Under the pieces are notes generated by a model. It searched no databases, was not told the DNA's origin, and saw only the letters and a program-made list of their open reading frames with translations. From positions 1 through 16,174 of the forward strand of contig JAJYOQ010000038.1 of assembly GCA_021796135.1 (NCBI GenBank): a stretch of DNA of 16,174 nucleotides, written 5' to 3'. Below are positions 7,604-14,460 of the stretch, piece after piece. The DNA comes from Bacteroidota bacterium (GTDB taxonomy: Bacteria > Bacteroidota > Ignavibacteria > Ignavibacteriales > Ignavibacteriaceae). A program made the translations under genes and the position numbers. Position 1 is the first letter of the stretch. Each line of letters opens with the position of its first letter.

Positions 7604-8482
7604 TTAACTTATATCCTCTTTAATTACATGCAAATCTCTTTGCGGAAAAGGTATTTCGACGTTACTTTCTTTGAATTTTTTGAATATTTCGAAATAAAGA
7701 TTGCTTTTCAGGTTACCGGGAGCAGTAATATAGCTATTAGTCCAGATTCTCAAACTAAAATTTAGAGAACTTTCGCCAAAATCATCAAAAAGAACATCCG
7801 GTTTCGGATTATCTAATACTCCTTCCCCTTTTTCAGCGACTTCCAGTAAAATTCGTTTTATATTTTCAGGATCTTCTTTATAAGAAACTCCTATGGGAAT
7901 ACTGAATCTCACATTCCTATCGGAAAAACTCCAGTTTATAACCCTCGATGAAATAAATTCAGAGTTGGGAACAATCACAGCAATATTGTCATTAGTGACT
8001 ACCATTGATGACCTTAAAGAAATACTAACAACATCTCCAAAAACATCACCGACTTGTATTCTATCACCGACTTTTATGGGTCTTTCAAAAAGGATAATTA
8101 TTCCGCTGACTAAATTGTTCGTTACATTTTGTAAACCGAAACCTATACCAACACCAAGAGCGCCGGCAAGAATGAAAATTGCATTAAGATTAATTCCGAC
8201 TGTCTGAATTACTACGATAAGTCCCAGTACAAGAACTCCGTAGCGAATAATTGTACCTACCGCAAGACGCACACCAAGTTCAATTTTACTCTGAGAAAGG
8301 ACTTTAAAGACCATCCAATTTCTAAGTTTTGCTGTTATAAAGAAAAGCAGCCATGTAAGTACAATGAAATAAAGAAAAGTCCAGATGGTTATTGAACTGT
8401 TGCCGATATACGTAAGCTGAATACTAAGAAAATCTTTTATATCATTAAAATATTTTAGTATATTCTTAAAAAAATCATTCAT
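7604..8482 (-). CDS. Small-conductance mechanosensitive channel (MscS family)
   Basis: A 292-residue channel. Three membrane helices lie at about 30-51, 74-95 and 99-131. The last is the pore helix, with alternating Gly/Ala (LAGALGVGIGFGLQNVTNNLVSG) followed by the ERPIKVGDRI hinge that starts the cytoplasmic beta domain. The cytoplasmic vestibule region continues to FPQRDLHVI near the C terminus. MscS channels open under membrane tension and release solutes during osmotic downshock. ATG 8482 is chosen because AAGGA (8493-8489) lies 6 nt upstream and the length is typical for short MscS proteins. In-frame ATGs at 8578 and 8596 would add 32-38 residues read through a GC-rich hairpin and have no ribosome site. 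It is convergent with the acyltransferase gene, only 34 nt apart. Confidence 0.9.
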   Translation of the reverse strand: MNDFFKNILKYFNDIKDFLSIQLTYIGNSSITIWTFLYFIVLTWLLFFITAKLRNWMVFKVLSQSKIELGVRLAVGTIIRYGVLVLGLIVVIQTVGINLNAIFILAGALGVGIGFGLQNVTNNLVSGIIILFERPIKVGDRIQVGDVFGDVVSISLRSSMVVTNDNIAVIVPNSEFISSRVINWSFSDRNVRFSIPIGVSYKEDPENIKRILLEVAEKGEGVLDNPKPDVLFDDFGESSLNFSLRIWTNSYITAPGNLKSNLYFEIFKKFKESNVEIPFPQRDLHVIKEDIS

Positions 8483-8488
8483 TTGTAG

Positions 8489-8493
8489 TCCTT
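8489..8493 (-). promoter_or_regulatory. Ribosome binding site deciding the MscS start
   Basis: AAGGA on the minus strand, 6 nt from ATG 8482. It argues that the preceding in-frame codons belong to the leader and not to the protein. Confidence 0.65.
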
Positions 8494-8572
8494 GAGTTGC
8501 AATATTTGAATATAATTTAATTTCTTGATATAAGTTGAGAACAAAAAATATTCTTAATATCTGTAATAATAT

Positions 8573-8610
8573 ATCCATAGCCGCCGGAGTATGCAATCCG
8601 GCAAAAGGAT
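8573..8610 (-). repeat. GC-rich hairpin element A in the MscS leader
   Basis: On the minus strand GCCGGA (8602-8597) pairs with TCCGGC (8588-8583) over an 8-nt loop, with an outer ATCC/GGAT pairing (8610-8607 with 8576-8573). The plus-strand text CCATAGCCGCCGG at 8575-8587 recurs exactly at 12899-12911 in element B. It is strikingly GC-rich for this region and no T tract follows, so it is not a standard terminator. It ends 90 nt before the MscS start and begins about 30 nt after a 31-codon ORF. Confidence 0.6.
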
Positions 8611-8639
8611 GGTAAAAGGACTACATCTTTCGGCTGAGT

Positions 8640-8735
8640 TTATAATAAAATTACTGCAGTAGAAAATAAAGTTATAAATGCTAAACGTTTAATAATTTTA
8701 TAACGATTTGTAATAAAAGAAAACAAAAAGTTCAT
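8640..8735 (-). CDS. 31-residue small hydrophobic protein
   Basis: The short frame starts with ATG 8735, preceded 7 nt upstream by TAGGA (8747-8743), and stops at 8640. It has a hydrophobic start (MNFLFSFIT), a basic centre (NRYKIIKR) and a hydrophobic tail (LAFITLFSTAVILL), so it could be a tiny single-pass membrane protein or a leader peptide. It lies directly upstream of hairpin A and the MscS gene on the same strand. The ribosome site and hydrophobic pattern support it, but in AT-rich DNA such frames can arise by chance. Confidence 0.4.
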   Translation of the reverse strand: MNFLFSFITNRYKIIKRLAFITLFSTAVILL

Positions 8736-8802
8736 AAATTTTTCCTATTTAGTATCGATAATAATTATTAAATTTGATACGAATAATAATGCAGAAAATG
8801 AC

Positions 8803-11412
8803 TTGAAATCAAAATTAATTGTTATTGTACCTATTATTCTATTAATAATTACAATATTCTTTTTAATCTCTCAGCATAACAAAAGTAAACAAAAAGTTGT
8901 TCAGCTATTTCAGGCTGAACAATTGACTGATTCGCGTCAGCTTTCCAGAGAATTAAAAAATTATATAAAGTATCGTACACAAGAAGTTAATTCTCTAACA
9001 TCCCTGCCTTCGGTTCAAAGTCATAAAATGAAAGAATTAGATACAGATGTGCAAGCATTTTTTGCTTCCGAGAAAGATAAGCATGTCAAGGCAGTCACCG
9101 TTTTTGATGAAAACGGGAGCATTATTTACTCGACAGACAATGAAGGAATAGGTCGCAATTTTAAAGATTTTAATTTCTTTAAGTGGGCTTCAAAAATTGG
9201 TAATAAAGGGAATGCGTATATATCATCACTTCAAAAAAATAAGGGCGACATTAATAACAGCGACTCCAGATTTCATATTTATTTAACAGTACCGATTTAT
9301 AAAAATGGCGGAAATAAGTTTTTGGGGATTTTCGCATTAAATATAGATTTATATGGAGTTGTATCCGAACTTATTCCTATAGTCAGCCCGGATTCATCGA
9401 ATGTTCATGCTTTTATATTGGATAAAAGTGGGGCGGTATTATTTCACAATACCCACCCTGAAATGTTATTAAAGAATATATACAACCGTAATAAAAATTG
9501 TTTTAATTGTCACAATAACTTTGACTATGTTGATAAAATACTTTCTTCACAGGAAGGAAATGTTGATTTTGATATCAAGGATAGACCAAAAGAAATAGCC
9601 AGCTACTCATCATTGAGAATAATGAATATTTCCTGGAAAGTTGTTATAAGCGAACCATACCAGCAAATTACGGGCTTCATAAATTATGACTTAGAAATGA
9701 CACTGGTTCTTATTGGGATAATAATTTTTTTATTTGGATTTGGATCAGTAATATTAATTCATAACAATAGATTAAAAATTAGAGCAGAAGAAGAGTCAAA
9801 GCAGTGGAAAGAAAAAGATGAGTTAAACAAAAAATTAAATGAATCGCAGGAGCATTACAAAACAGTCGTTGATAATTCTCCGGATGCAATTATAATTCAT
9901 TGTGATGGAAAATTAGTTTTTGCAAGCCCTTCAACACTTGAATTATTTGGAGCTTCAGGATATGAAGATCTTTTAGGAAAATCAATATATGAATTTGTTC
10001 ATCCTGATGATCATGATTATGCTAGAAAAAGATTATTAGATGGTTTAAATAGTGACAATGCATTGCCAATATCAGAAGTTCGATATGTAAGGATAGACGG
10101 CAGTGTTATCTATGTAGAAGCAGTCAGTAAACAAACAACATTCGAAGGCAAACCTGCGTTACAGACAATAGTGCATGATATAACCGCTCGTAAAAGGGCA
10201 GATTTAGAAAGTCAGGTATTACATGAAATAACAGAAGGAGTAGTAACAACTTCGAATCTAGACGAACTTCTTGTGTTAATTCATAAAGCGCTAAAGAAAG
10301 TACTTTATGCGGAGAACCTTTTCATTGCTCTTCATGATGATAAAACAGGACTATTTAGCTTTCCATATTTTGTCGATAAATTTGATTCTGCTCCATTGCC
10401 AGCAGAAATAAATAAAAGCTGCACTGCCTACGTATTTAATACAGGCAAACCATTACTTCTTACCCAGAATTTATTTGAACATCTCTTGGAACAAAAAGAA
10501 GTTGAATCAGTCGGCTCAGACTCACCTTCTTGGATAGGAGTGCCGCTGCAAATCCCTTCAAAAACAATAGGAGTTTTAGTTCTTCAAAACTACGAAAACG
10601 AAAATGTTTATTCCGAAGGAGATGTTAATTTCCTTTCCACAATTGGGAATCAAATAGCTACTATTATTGAGCGAAGACGTACAGAAGAAGAAATCAAGGA
10701 ACAAAATAAAAAGCTTATAAAACTAAATGCAGAAAAAGATAAGTTCTTTTCAATAATAGCTCACGATCTCAAAAGTCCATTCCAGGGATTTTTAAATTTG
10801 ACAGAACTTATGTCAGAAAACGCAAACGAATTTTCAATTTCTGAATTAGTAGAAAATAGTAAGCTTATAAATACAACCGCTCGTAATTTCTATAAACTTC
10901 TCGAAGATTTGCTGGAATGGGCACAGGTGCAAAAAGGATCAATCGGATTTAACCCGGAGGAAATTAATTTGTTTAAATTAGTTTCTCAAAGCATTAGCAC
11001 AAATTTCCAAAGGGCAGAGCAAAAGAAGATTACGATTTTAAATGAAATAGATACTGAGGTAAGAATCATTGCAGATGGAAGGATGATCGGGACAATAATA
11101 AGAAACCTTTTATCTAATGCTGTTAAGTTTTCTAGACCGGAAGGAAAGATAATAGTTAAATCCGAGAATCATGGGGACGGAAATATTGAAGTATCCGTTA
11201 AGGATAACGGAGTCGGAATATCTAAAGATGACATAAATAAACTATTTAAGATTGAAGAGAAAATCAGCCGTAAAGGGACAGAACAAGAATCCGGGACTGG
11301 TTTAGGTTTACTTCTTTGCAAAGAGTTCGTCGAATTACACGGCGGCAAAATTTGGGTGGAGAGTGAAGAAGGCATCGGTAGTACATTCTATTTTACTTTA
11401 CCATTAGCATAG
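8803..11412 (+). CDS. Membrane sensor histidine kinase with CXXCH-bearing Cache-type sensor, PAS and GAF domains
   Basis: An 869-residue kinase. Order: membrane helix 4-24, extracytoplasmic Cache-like sensor 25-297, helix 298-319, linker coil 322-350, PAS 350-463, GAF 470-625, coiled segment 626-645, HisKA with FFSIIAHDLKSPF (phosphoacceptor His654), and HATPase with NLLSNAVKFS (768-777, N box), DNGVGIS (801-807, G1) and GTGLGL (831-836, G2). The sensor contains CFNCH at 233-237, the covalent heme c attachment motif, so it may sense redox state or a gas; it might instead bind another metal. There is no receiver domain, and no response regulator in the window, so its partner is elsewhere. TTG 8803 is the assumed start because no ATG or GTG occurs in frame between the stop at 8701 and that codon; no good ribosome site is present. 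An old-yellow-enzyme gene follows 40 nt downstream. Confidence 0.9.
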   Translation: MKSKLIVIVPIILLIITIFFLISQHNKSKQKVVQLFQAEQLTDSRQLSRELKNYIKYRTQEVNSLTSLPSVQSHKMKELDTDVQAFFASEKDKHVKAVTVFDENGSIIYSTDNEGIGRNFKDFNFFKWASKIGNKGNAYISSLQKNKGDINNSDSRFHIYLTVPIYKNGGNKFLGIFALNIDLYGVVSELIPIVSPDSSNVHAFILDKSGAVLFHNTHPEMLLKNIYNRNKNCFNCHNNFDYVDKILSSQEGNVDFDIKDRPKEIASYSSLRIMNISWKVVISEPYQQITGFINYDLEMTLVLIGIIIFLFGFGSVILIHNNRLKIRAEEESKQWKEKDELNKKLNESQEHYKTVVDNSPDAIIIHCDGKLVFASPSTLELFGASGYEDLLGKSIYEFVHPDDHDYARKRLLDGLNSDNALPISEVRYVRIDGSVIYVEAVSKQTTFEGKPALQTIVHDITARKRADLESQVLHEITEGVVTTSNLDELLVLIHKALKKVLYAENLFIALHDDKTGLFSFPYFVDKFDSAPLPAEINKSCTAYVFNTGKPLLLTQNLFEHLLEQKEVESVGSDSPSWIGVPLQIPSKTIGVLVLQNYENENVYSEGDVNFLSTIGNQIATIIERRRTEEEIKEQNKKLIKLNAEKDKFFSIIAHDLKSPFQGFLNLTELMSENANEFSISELVENSKLINTTARNFYKLLEDLLEWAQVQKGSIGFNPEEINLFKLVSQSISTNFQRAEQKKITILNEIDTEVRIIADGRMIGTIIRNLLSNAVKFSRPEGKIIVKSENHGDGNIEVSVKDNGVGISKDDINKLFKIEEKISRKGTEQESGTGLGLLLCKEFVELHGGKIWVESEEGIGSTFYFTLPLA

Positions 11413-11452
11413 TATTGTGTAATCATTTTTTCTATAAAGGACGACTAATATT

Positions 11453-12517
11453 ATGAGCAAATTATTTTCATCAATTAAAATCAGAGACCTTGAAATAAAA
11501 AACAGAATCGTTGTTTCACCAATGTGCCAATATTCAAGTTATAACGGGATACCGACTGATTGGCACATAGTTCATCTTGGAAGCAGAGCGGTCGGCGGAG
11601 CCGGGATAGTATTTACCGAAGCAACAGCAGTATCTCCTGAAGGTAGGATTTCTCCTGACGATTTAGGAATTTGGAATGAAGAACAAGTAAATGCTTTTAA
11701 AAAAATTACTTTATTCATTAAAACTCAAAACTCTATACCCGGGATTCAATTGGCACATGCCGGACGAAAGGCGTCGACCTTTTCTCCATGGAAAGGCAGC
11801 GGGAAAGTTAGCATTGAAAATGGGGGTTGGCAGACTCTGGCTCCGAGTCCAATAAAATTTGATGAGAACTATCCTTACCCGAAGGAAATGAGTGAGTTTG
11901 ACATTCAACTCGTAATTGATCAGTTCAGAGAATCTGCAAAAAGGAGCGTTGAATCAGGTTTTGAAATAATTGAGCTGCATTTTGCACACGGGTATTTAGT
12001 CCACCAGTTCTTATCTCCATTATCAAATAAAAGGACTGACAGGTATGGTGGAAGCCTTGAAAATAGATGTCGCTTAGCAATCGAGATAGCAAAATCTACT
12101 CGAGAGGTTATCCCTGACGGAATGACTTTATTTGCGAGAATTTCAGCTAGCGATTGGGTTGAAGACGGCTGGGATATTGACCAGTCAGTTCAATTAGTAA
12201 AATGGCTAAAGGATATTGGGGTTGATTTAATAGATTGTTCAAGCGGCGGAAATGTTTCAAATGCTAAAATCCCTGTCGGTCCCGGATATCAAATTCCATT
12301 TTCTCAAAGAATCAAACAAGAAACAAAAATTCTTACGGGAGGAGTTGGGCTTATTACAACTGCTGAGCAGGCAGAGGAAATTATTAATGATGGACAAGCT
12401 GACTTTGTTTTTCTAGCAAGGGAAATGCTGAGAGATCCTTATTGGGCTATACACGCTGCTAAAATATTAAAAGTTGAGTTAGCTGATTTCCCGAAACAAT
12501 ACCTTAGAGCAAAATGA
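11453..12517 (+). CDS. Old yellow enzyme family NADPH dehydrogenase (YqjM/NamA type)
   Basis: A 354-residue FMN-dependent TIM-barrel ene-reductase of the YqjM (thermophilic-like) class. Key residues are visible: MCQYSS at 24-29 with Cys25 and Tyr27 (the redox-modulating Cys and the Tyr that touch FMN and substrate), AHAGRKAS at 101-108, IELHFAHGYL at 173-182 with His176 and His179 (the pair binding the enone oxygen), and HQFLSPLSNKRTDRYGGSLENR at 184-205. The family reduces activated C=C bonds of enones, nitroalkenes or related electrophiles with NAD(P)H in the cytoplasm; the natural substrate is usually unknown. ATG 11453 fits the conserved LF start and follows AAAGGA (11436-11441). It lies 40 nt after the kinase gene on the same strand, so co-transcription and a redox-stress role are plausible but inferred. 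Confidence 0.92.
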   Translation: MSKLFSSIKIRDLEIKNRIVVSPMCQYSSYNGIPTDWHIVHLGSRAVGGAGIVFTEATAVSPEGRISPDDLGIWNEEQVNAFKKITLFIKTQNSIPGIQLAHAGRKASTFSPWKGSGKVSIENGGWQTLAPSPIKFDENYPYPKEMSEFDIQLVIDQFRESAKRSVESGFEIIELHFAHGYLVHQFLSPLSNKRTDRYGGSLENRCRLAIEIAKSTREVIPDGMTLFARISASDWVEDGWDIDQSVQLVKWLKDIGVDLIDCSSGGNVSNAKIPVGPGYQIPFSQRIKQETKILTGGVGLITTAEQAEEIINDGQADFVFLAREMLRDPYWAIHAAKILKVELADFPKQYLRAK

Positions 12518-12545
12518 AAATGGGAAATCCTTTGGAATATATTTA

Positions 12546-12812
12546 TTACCTTGTTTCTTCTTCCTGAAAGCTCGATAAAATTTTAATTAAGAAAGAAAAA
12601 ATAAATCCAATTGAGCATAGAAGTAAATCCCCTAATTCAATATGAAAAGAGCTTAATGTCCCAATTAAATATCCTATATATTTTGTTGTTAATAGAACTG
12701 CAAAGAACCCGCTAAATCCGAGTATTCCGTGAACAATAGATTGAACTATTATTTTTAATATACTTTCATTTGTCTTTTTTACTCCAGGAATGCTTTTATC
12801 AATTGAATTCAT
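12546..12812 (-). CDS. Two-helix membrane protein of unknown function (88 residues)
   Basis: A small hydrophobic protein with two probable membrane helices (about 20-45 and 58-78) and an acidic tail (FQEEETR). I do not recognise a family. The start is set by GGGAG at 12823-12819, which lies 6 nt from ATG 12812 but directly abuts the in-frame ATG at 12818. The C-terminal end is 28 nt from the stop of the convergent old-yellow-enzyme gene. Upstream on the same strand are hairpin B and a zinc-ribbon gene, so the gene could be the last member of a short operon. Its leader layout parallels that of MscS. Confidence 0.6.
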   Translation of the reverse strand: MNSIDKSIPGVKKTNESILKIIVQSIVHGILGFSGFFAVLLTTKYIGYLIGTLSSFHIELGDLLLCSIGFIFSFLIKILSSFQEEETR

Positions 12813-12818
12813 TATCAT

Positions 12819-12823
12819 CTCCC
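12819..12823 (-). promoter_or_regulatory. Ribosome binding site deciding the two-helix protein start
   Basis: GGGAG on the minus strand with 6 nt to ATG 12812 and none to ATG 12818, favouring the 88-residue product. Confidence 0.55.
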
Positions 12824-12894
12824 AAAAATTTTTATTTTATACTATAATAGTAAATCAAATTTCATCTGTAACGGAAAATATGTTCAAATCTTTA

Positions 12895-12949
12895 AATACC
12901 ATAGCCGCCGGGAAGATTGGTTGAGAATCTTAGCCCGACGACAGGTATT
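12895..12949 (-). repeat. Long GC-rich hairpin element B upstream of the two-helix protein
   Basis: On the minus strand three stacked helices form: AATACC with GGTATT (12949-12944 with 12900-12895), GTCGTCGGG with CCCGGCGGC (12942-12934 with 12912-12904) and AAGATT with AATCTT (12931-12926 with 12918-12913), closing a 7-nt loop. Two non-Watson-Crick positions in the middle helix are G-U pairs if the minus strand is transcribed but C-A mismatches on the plus strand, which favours a minus-strand RNA. CCATAGCCGCCGG at 12899-12911 (plus strand) is identical in element A. It starts at the stop codon of the zinc-ribbon gene and ends 82 nt before ATG 12812. No T tract follows. Confidence 0.65.
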
Positions 12950-13094
12950 ATTTATAATAGGACCTATTAAACTTATTTCTATCAACTAGCCATCTTCCAC
13001 ACCACTTACATTTTAAAGCATTCTTCCCTATTTGCTTTCTACAATAAGGACATGTTTTATATTTTTTGCGTTTAAATAAGTCTATTATTCTCAT
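12948..13094 (-). CDS. Zinc-ribbon small protein
   Basis: A 48-residue basic protein with a single four-cysteine zinc ribbon: CPYC then, after 10 residues, CKWC (TCPYCRKQIGKNALKCKWCGRW). Such ribbons bind one structural zinc and mediate contacts with nucleic acid or protein; no specific role can be assigned. ATG 13094 is preferred, with GGAG at 13107-13104, 9 nt upstream. In-frame GTG 13145 and ATG 13142 would add about 17 hydrophobic residues but would overlap the divergent 25-residue ORF and have no clear ribosome site. If the longer form were real, the protein would be membrane-anchored. Hairpin B follows its stop immediately. Confidence 0.6.
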   Translation of the reverse strand: MRIIDLFKRKKYKTCPYCRKQIGKNALKCKWCGRWLVDRNKFNRSYYK

Positions 13095-13120
13095 TCTTAT
13101 ATACTCCGTCAACAAGTTAA

Positions 13121-13126
13121 AGGAGG
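13121..13126 (+). promoter_or_regulatory. Perfect Shine-Dalgarno sequence AGGAGG
   Basis: AGGAGG with a 5-nt spacer to ATG 13132. It is the strongest ribosome site seen in the window, where most large genes have weak or no such site. Confidence 0.55.
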
Positions 13127-13131
13127 AAAGA

Positions 13132-13209
13132 ATGACCAGCATCACCCCAACAACTCATTTTAATCTTTATGATTCAAATAAAAGGGTTCTGGGTTACTAC
13201 ATGGGTTAA
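13132..13209 (+). CDS. 25-residue ORF with strong ribosome binding site
   Basis: ATG 13132 to TAA 13207-13209 encodes a short, mostly polar peptide (begins MTSITPTTHFNLY, ends GYYMG). No family is recognised and there is no membrane helix. The case rests on the consensus AGGAGG at ideal spacing. It is divergent from the zinc-ribbon gene, with only 37 nt between the two starts, so separate promoters would have to overlap. It could be a small protein, a leader peptide, or the 5' remnant of a lost gene. Confidence 0.35.
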   Translation: MTSITPTTHFNLYDSNKRVLGYYMG

Positions 13210-13221
13210 AAAAAGGATTAA

Positions 13222-13239
13222 TTTGAAAATATTTTCAAA
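13222..13239. repeat. 18-bp perfect AT-rich palindrome
   Basis: TTTGAAAATATTTTCAAA is a perfect palindrome 13 nt after the 25-residue ORF stop and about 76 nt from the end of the glycosyltransferase gene. It could be an operator-like site. No T tract suggests a terminator, and AT-rich composition raises the chance rate. Confidence 0.3.
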
Positions 13240-13315
13240 AATTAATAAGATTGAGATGCCAAAAAATGCATTTTTATGAAGAAATTATAATACGGAGGCG
13301 TTTTTATATTGAAAT

Positions 13316-14455
13316 TTAATGCTTAAAATTTTTTACGAACAAGCTTACATCTTGCGAGCCATTTTTAAGAGATTCTTTGTTAATATTTTCAATATATTTT
13401 GAATATACCCCTTGATCACTTAATAGTCCGGATATAAGTTGAGGCAACTTTTTAATATTCGGTTCATATATACCCATACTTTTTTCCACAAGGTACTCCA
13501 TATTCCCTTTTTCCTGTTCCCAAATATAATTTATAATGACCGGAATTTTTTTACACATTAAAATTTCCATGAAGGTTGAAGCACCGCATTTTGTTATAAC
13601 TATATCGGAAATACTAAGCAATTCATAAATAAAATCCACATAGCCATATACTTTTAGATTATAAATATTTTTTTCTTTTAGCTGAGCAGCTTTTTGAAAA
13701 AGAGATTTATTCTGTCCGCATATTATTGCTAATTCAAAATCATTTATTGTTTTATTAAGTGATTTTAGAATTTTTAATCCTTGAGGCATACCATCGCCTC
13801 CGCCCAATATCAGGACAACTTTCTTTTTATCATCGAAACCCAATTCTTTTTTAAATCTTAAAATATCATCTGTCTGAGGAGTCTTTGAAAATTTTTCATT
13901 TAAAATGAAAGAGAAAAGATGTAAATTTTCTTTTTTTATTCCCTTATTAATGCACCAATTCTTTAATCTTTCACTAAAAATAATAAAGTTTTGATCTTTT
14001 TTTAGAAACCATAATGGATGTGCAGTATAAGGATCTGTGACAACCGTAATTACTGGAATTATTATTTTAAGTTCAGCCATAACCTCATACAAAGGTTCAA
14101 TTAGAAAAAAATGAAAAATAATTACTTTATCAGGATTTTTTTCCTTAAATACTTCTCTAAAGTAAGGTTTTATAAAAATTGAGATAAGACGACTATTTGT
14201 TTGAGCAATAAAATTAAATTTATATACTGCATAAAGAGCCTCATAAAACCATTTTGCTTTAGATTGAAGAGTTCTATAACCGCCTTCAATTATCCATTTT
14301 ACTATTTTGTTTGTTTTCTCGAAGCCATCAATTAGTATTGGTTCAATTTCATCCCCGAAGTTGTTCTGAAGGACTTTAGCAATTGATTTAGCAGGAGCGA
14401 GATGCCCGCTTCCGGTTCTAAGATACAATAAAATATATTTGTCTTTTCTATTCAA
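13316..14455 (-). CDS. GT28/MGDG-synthase-like glycosyltransferase
   Basis: A 379-residue GT-B enzyme. The N-terminal MGDG-synthase-type domain has TGSGHLAPAKSI at 14-25 and VVTDPYTAHPLWF at 138-150. The C-terminal nucleotide-sugar domain has LILGGGDGMPQG (215-226), SDIVITKCGASTFMEIL (283-299) and EQEKGN (313-318), the usual donor-binding region of GT28. Relatives transfer glucose or galactose to diacylglycerol at the cytoplasmic membrane face, giving glycolipids; the acceptor here is unproven. TTG 14455 is taken as the start because the next in-frame Met is near residue 125, well past the conserved GSGH motif. It starts 5 nt after the stop of the preceding gene, so the two are almost certainly one transcription unit and perhaps translationally coupled. 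Confidence 0.85.
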   Translation of the reverse strand: MNRKDKYILLYLRTGSGHLAPAKSIAKVLQNNFGDEIEPILIDGFEKTNKIVKWIIEGGYRTLQSKAKWFYEALYAVYKFNFIAQTNSRLISIFIKPYFREVFKEKNPDKVIIFHFFLIEPLYEVMAELKIIIPVITVVTDPYTAHPLWFLKKDQNFIIFSERLKNWCINKGIKKENLHLFSFILNEKFSKTPQTDDILRFKKELGFDDKKKVVLILGGGDGMPQGLKILKSLNKTINDFELAIICGQNKSLFQKAAQLKEKNIYNLKVYGYVDFIYELLSISDIVITKCGASTFMEILMCKKIPVIINYIWEQEKGNMEYLVEKSMGIYEPNIKKLPQLISGLLSDQGVYSKYIENINKESLKNGSQDVSLFVKNFKH

Positions 14456-14460
14456 AATAG

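Noticed and set aside
7893..8207. Plus-strand 104-codon frame opposite MscS
   Set aside because: Antisense shadow of the conserved pore and beta domain.
8483..8596. Longer MscS N terminus from ATG 8596 or 8578
   Set aside because: No ribosome site, reads through hairpin A, and a good AAGGA site supports ATG 8482.
8583..8602. Hairpin A as an intrinsic terminator
   Set aside because: Neither strand has a T run directly after the stem; recurrence with element B suggests another role.
12904..12942. Element B as a known riboswitch (c-di-GMP-I, fluoride, ZTP, guanidine types considered)
   Set aside because: None of the conserved core motifs of these classes could be matched by eye; a covariance search would be needed.
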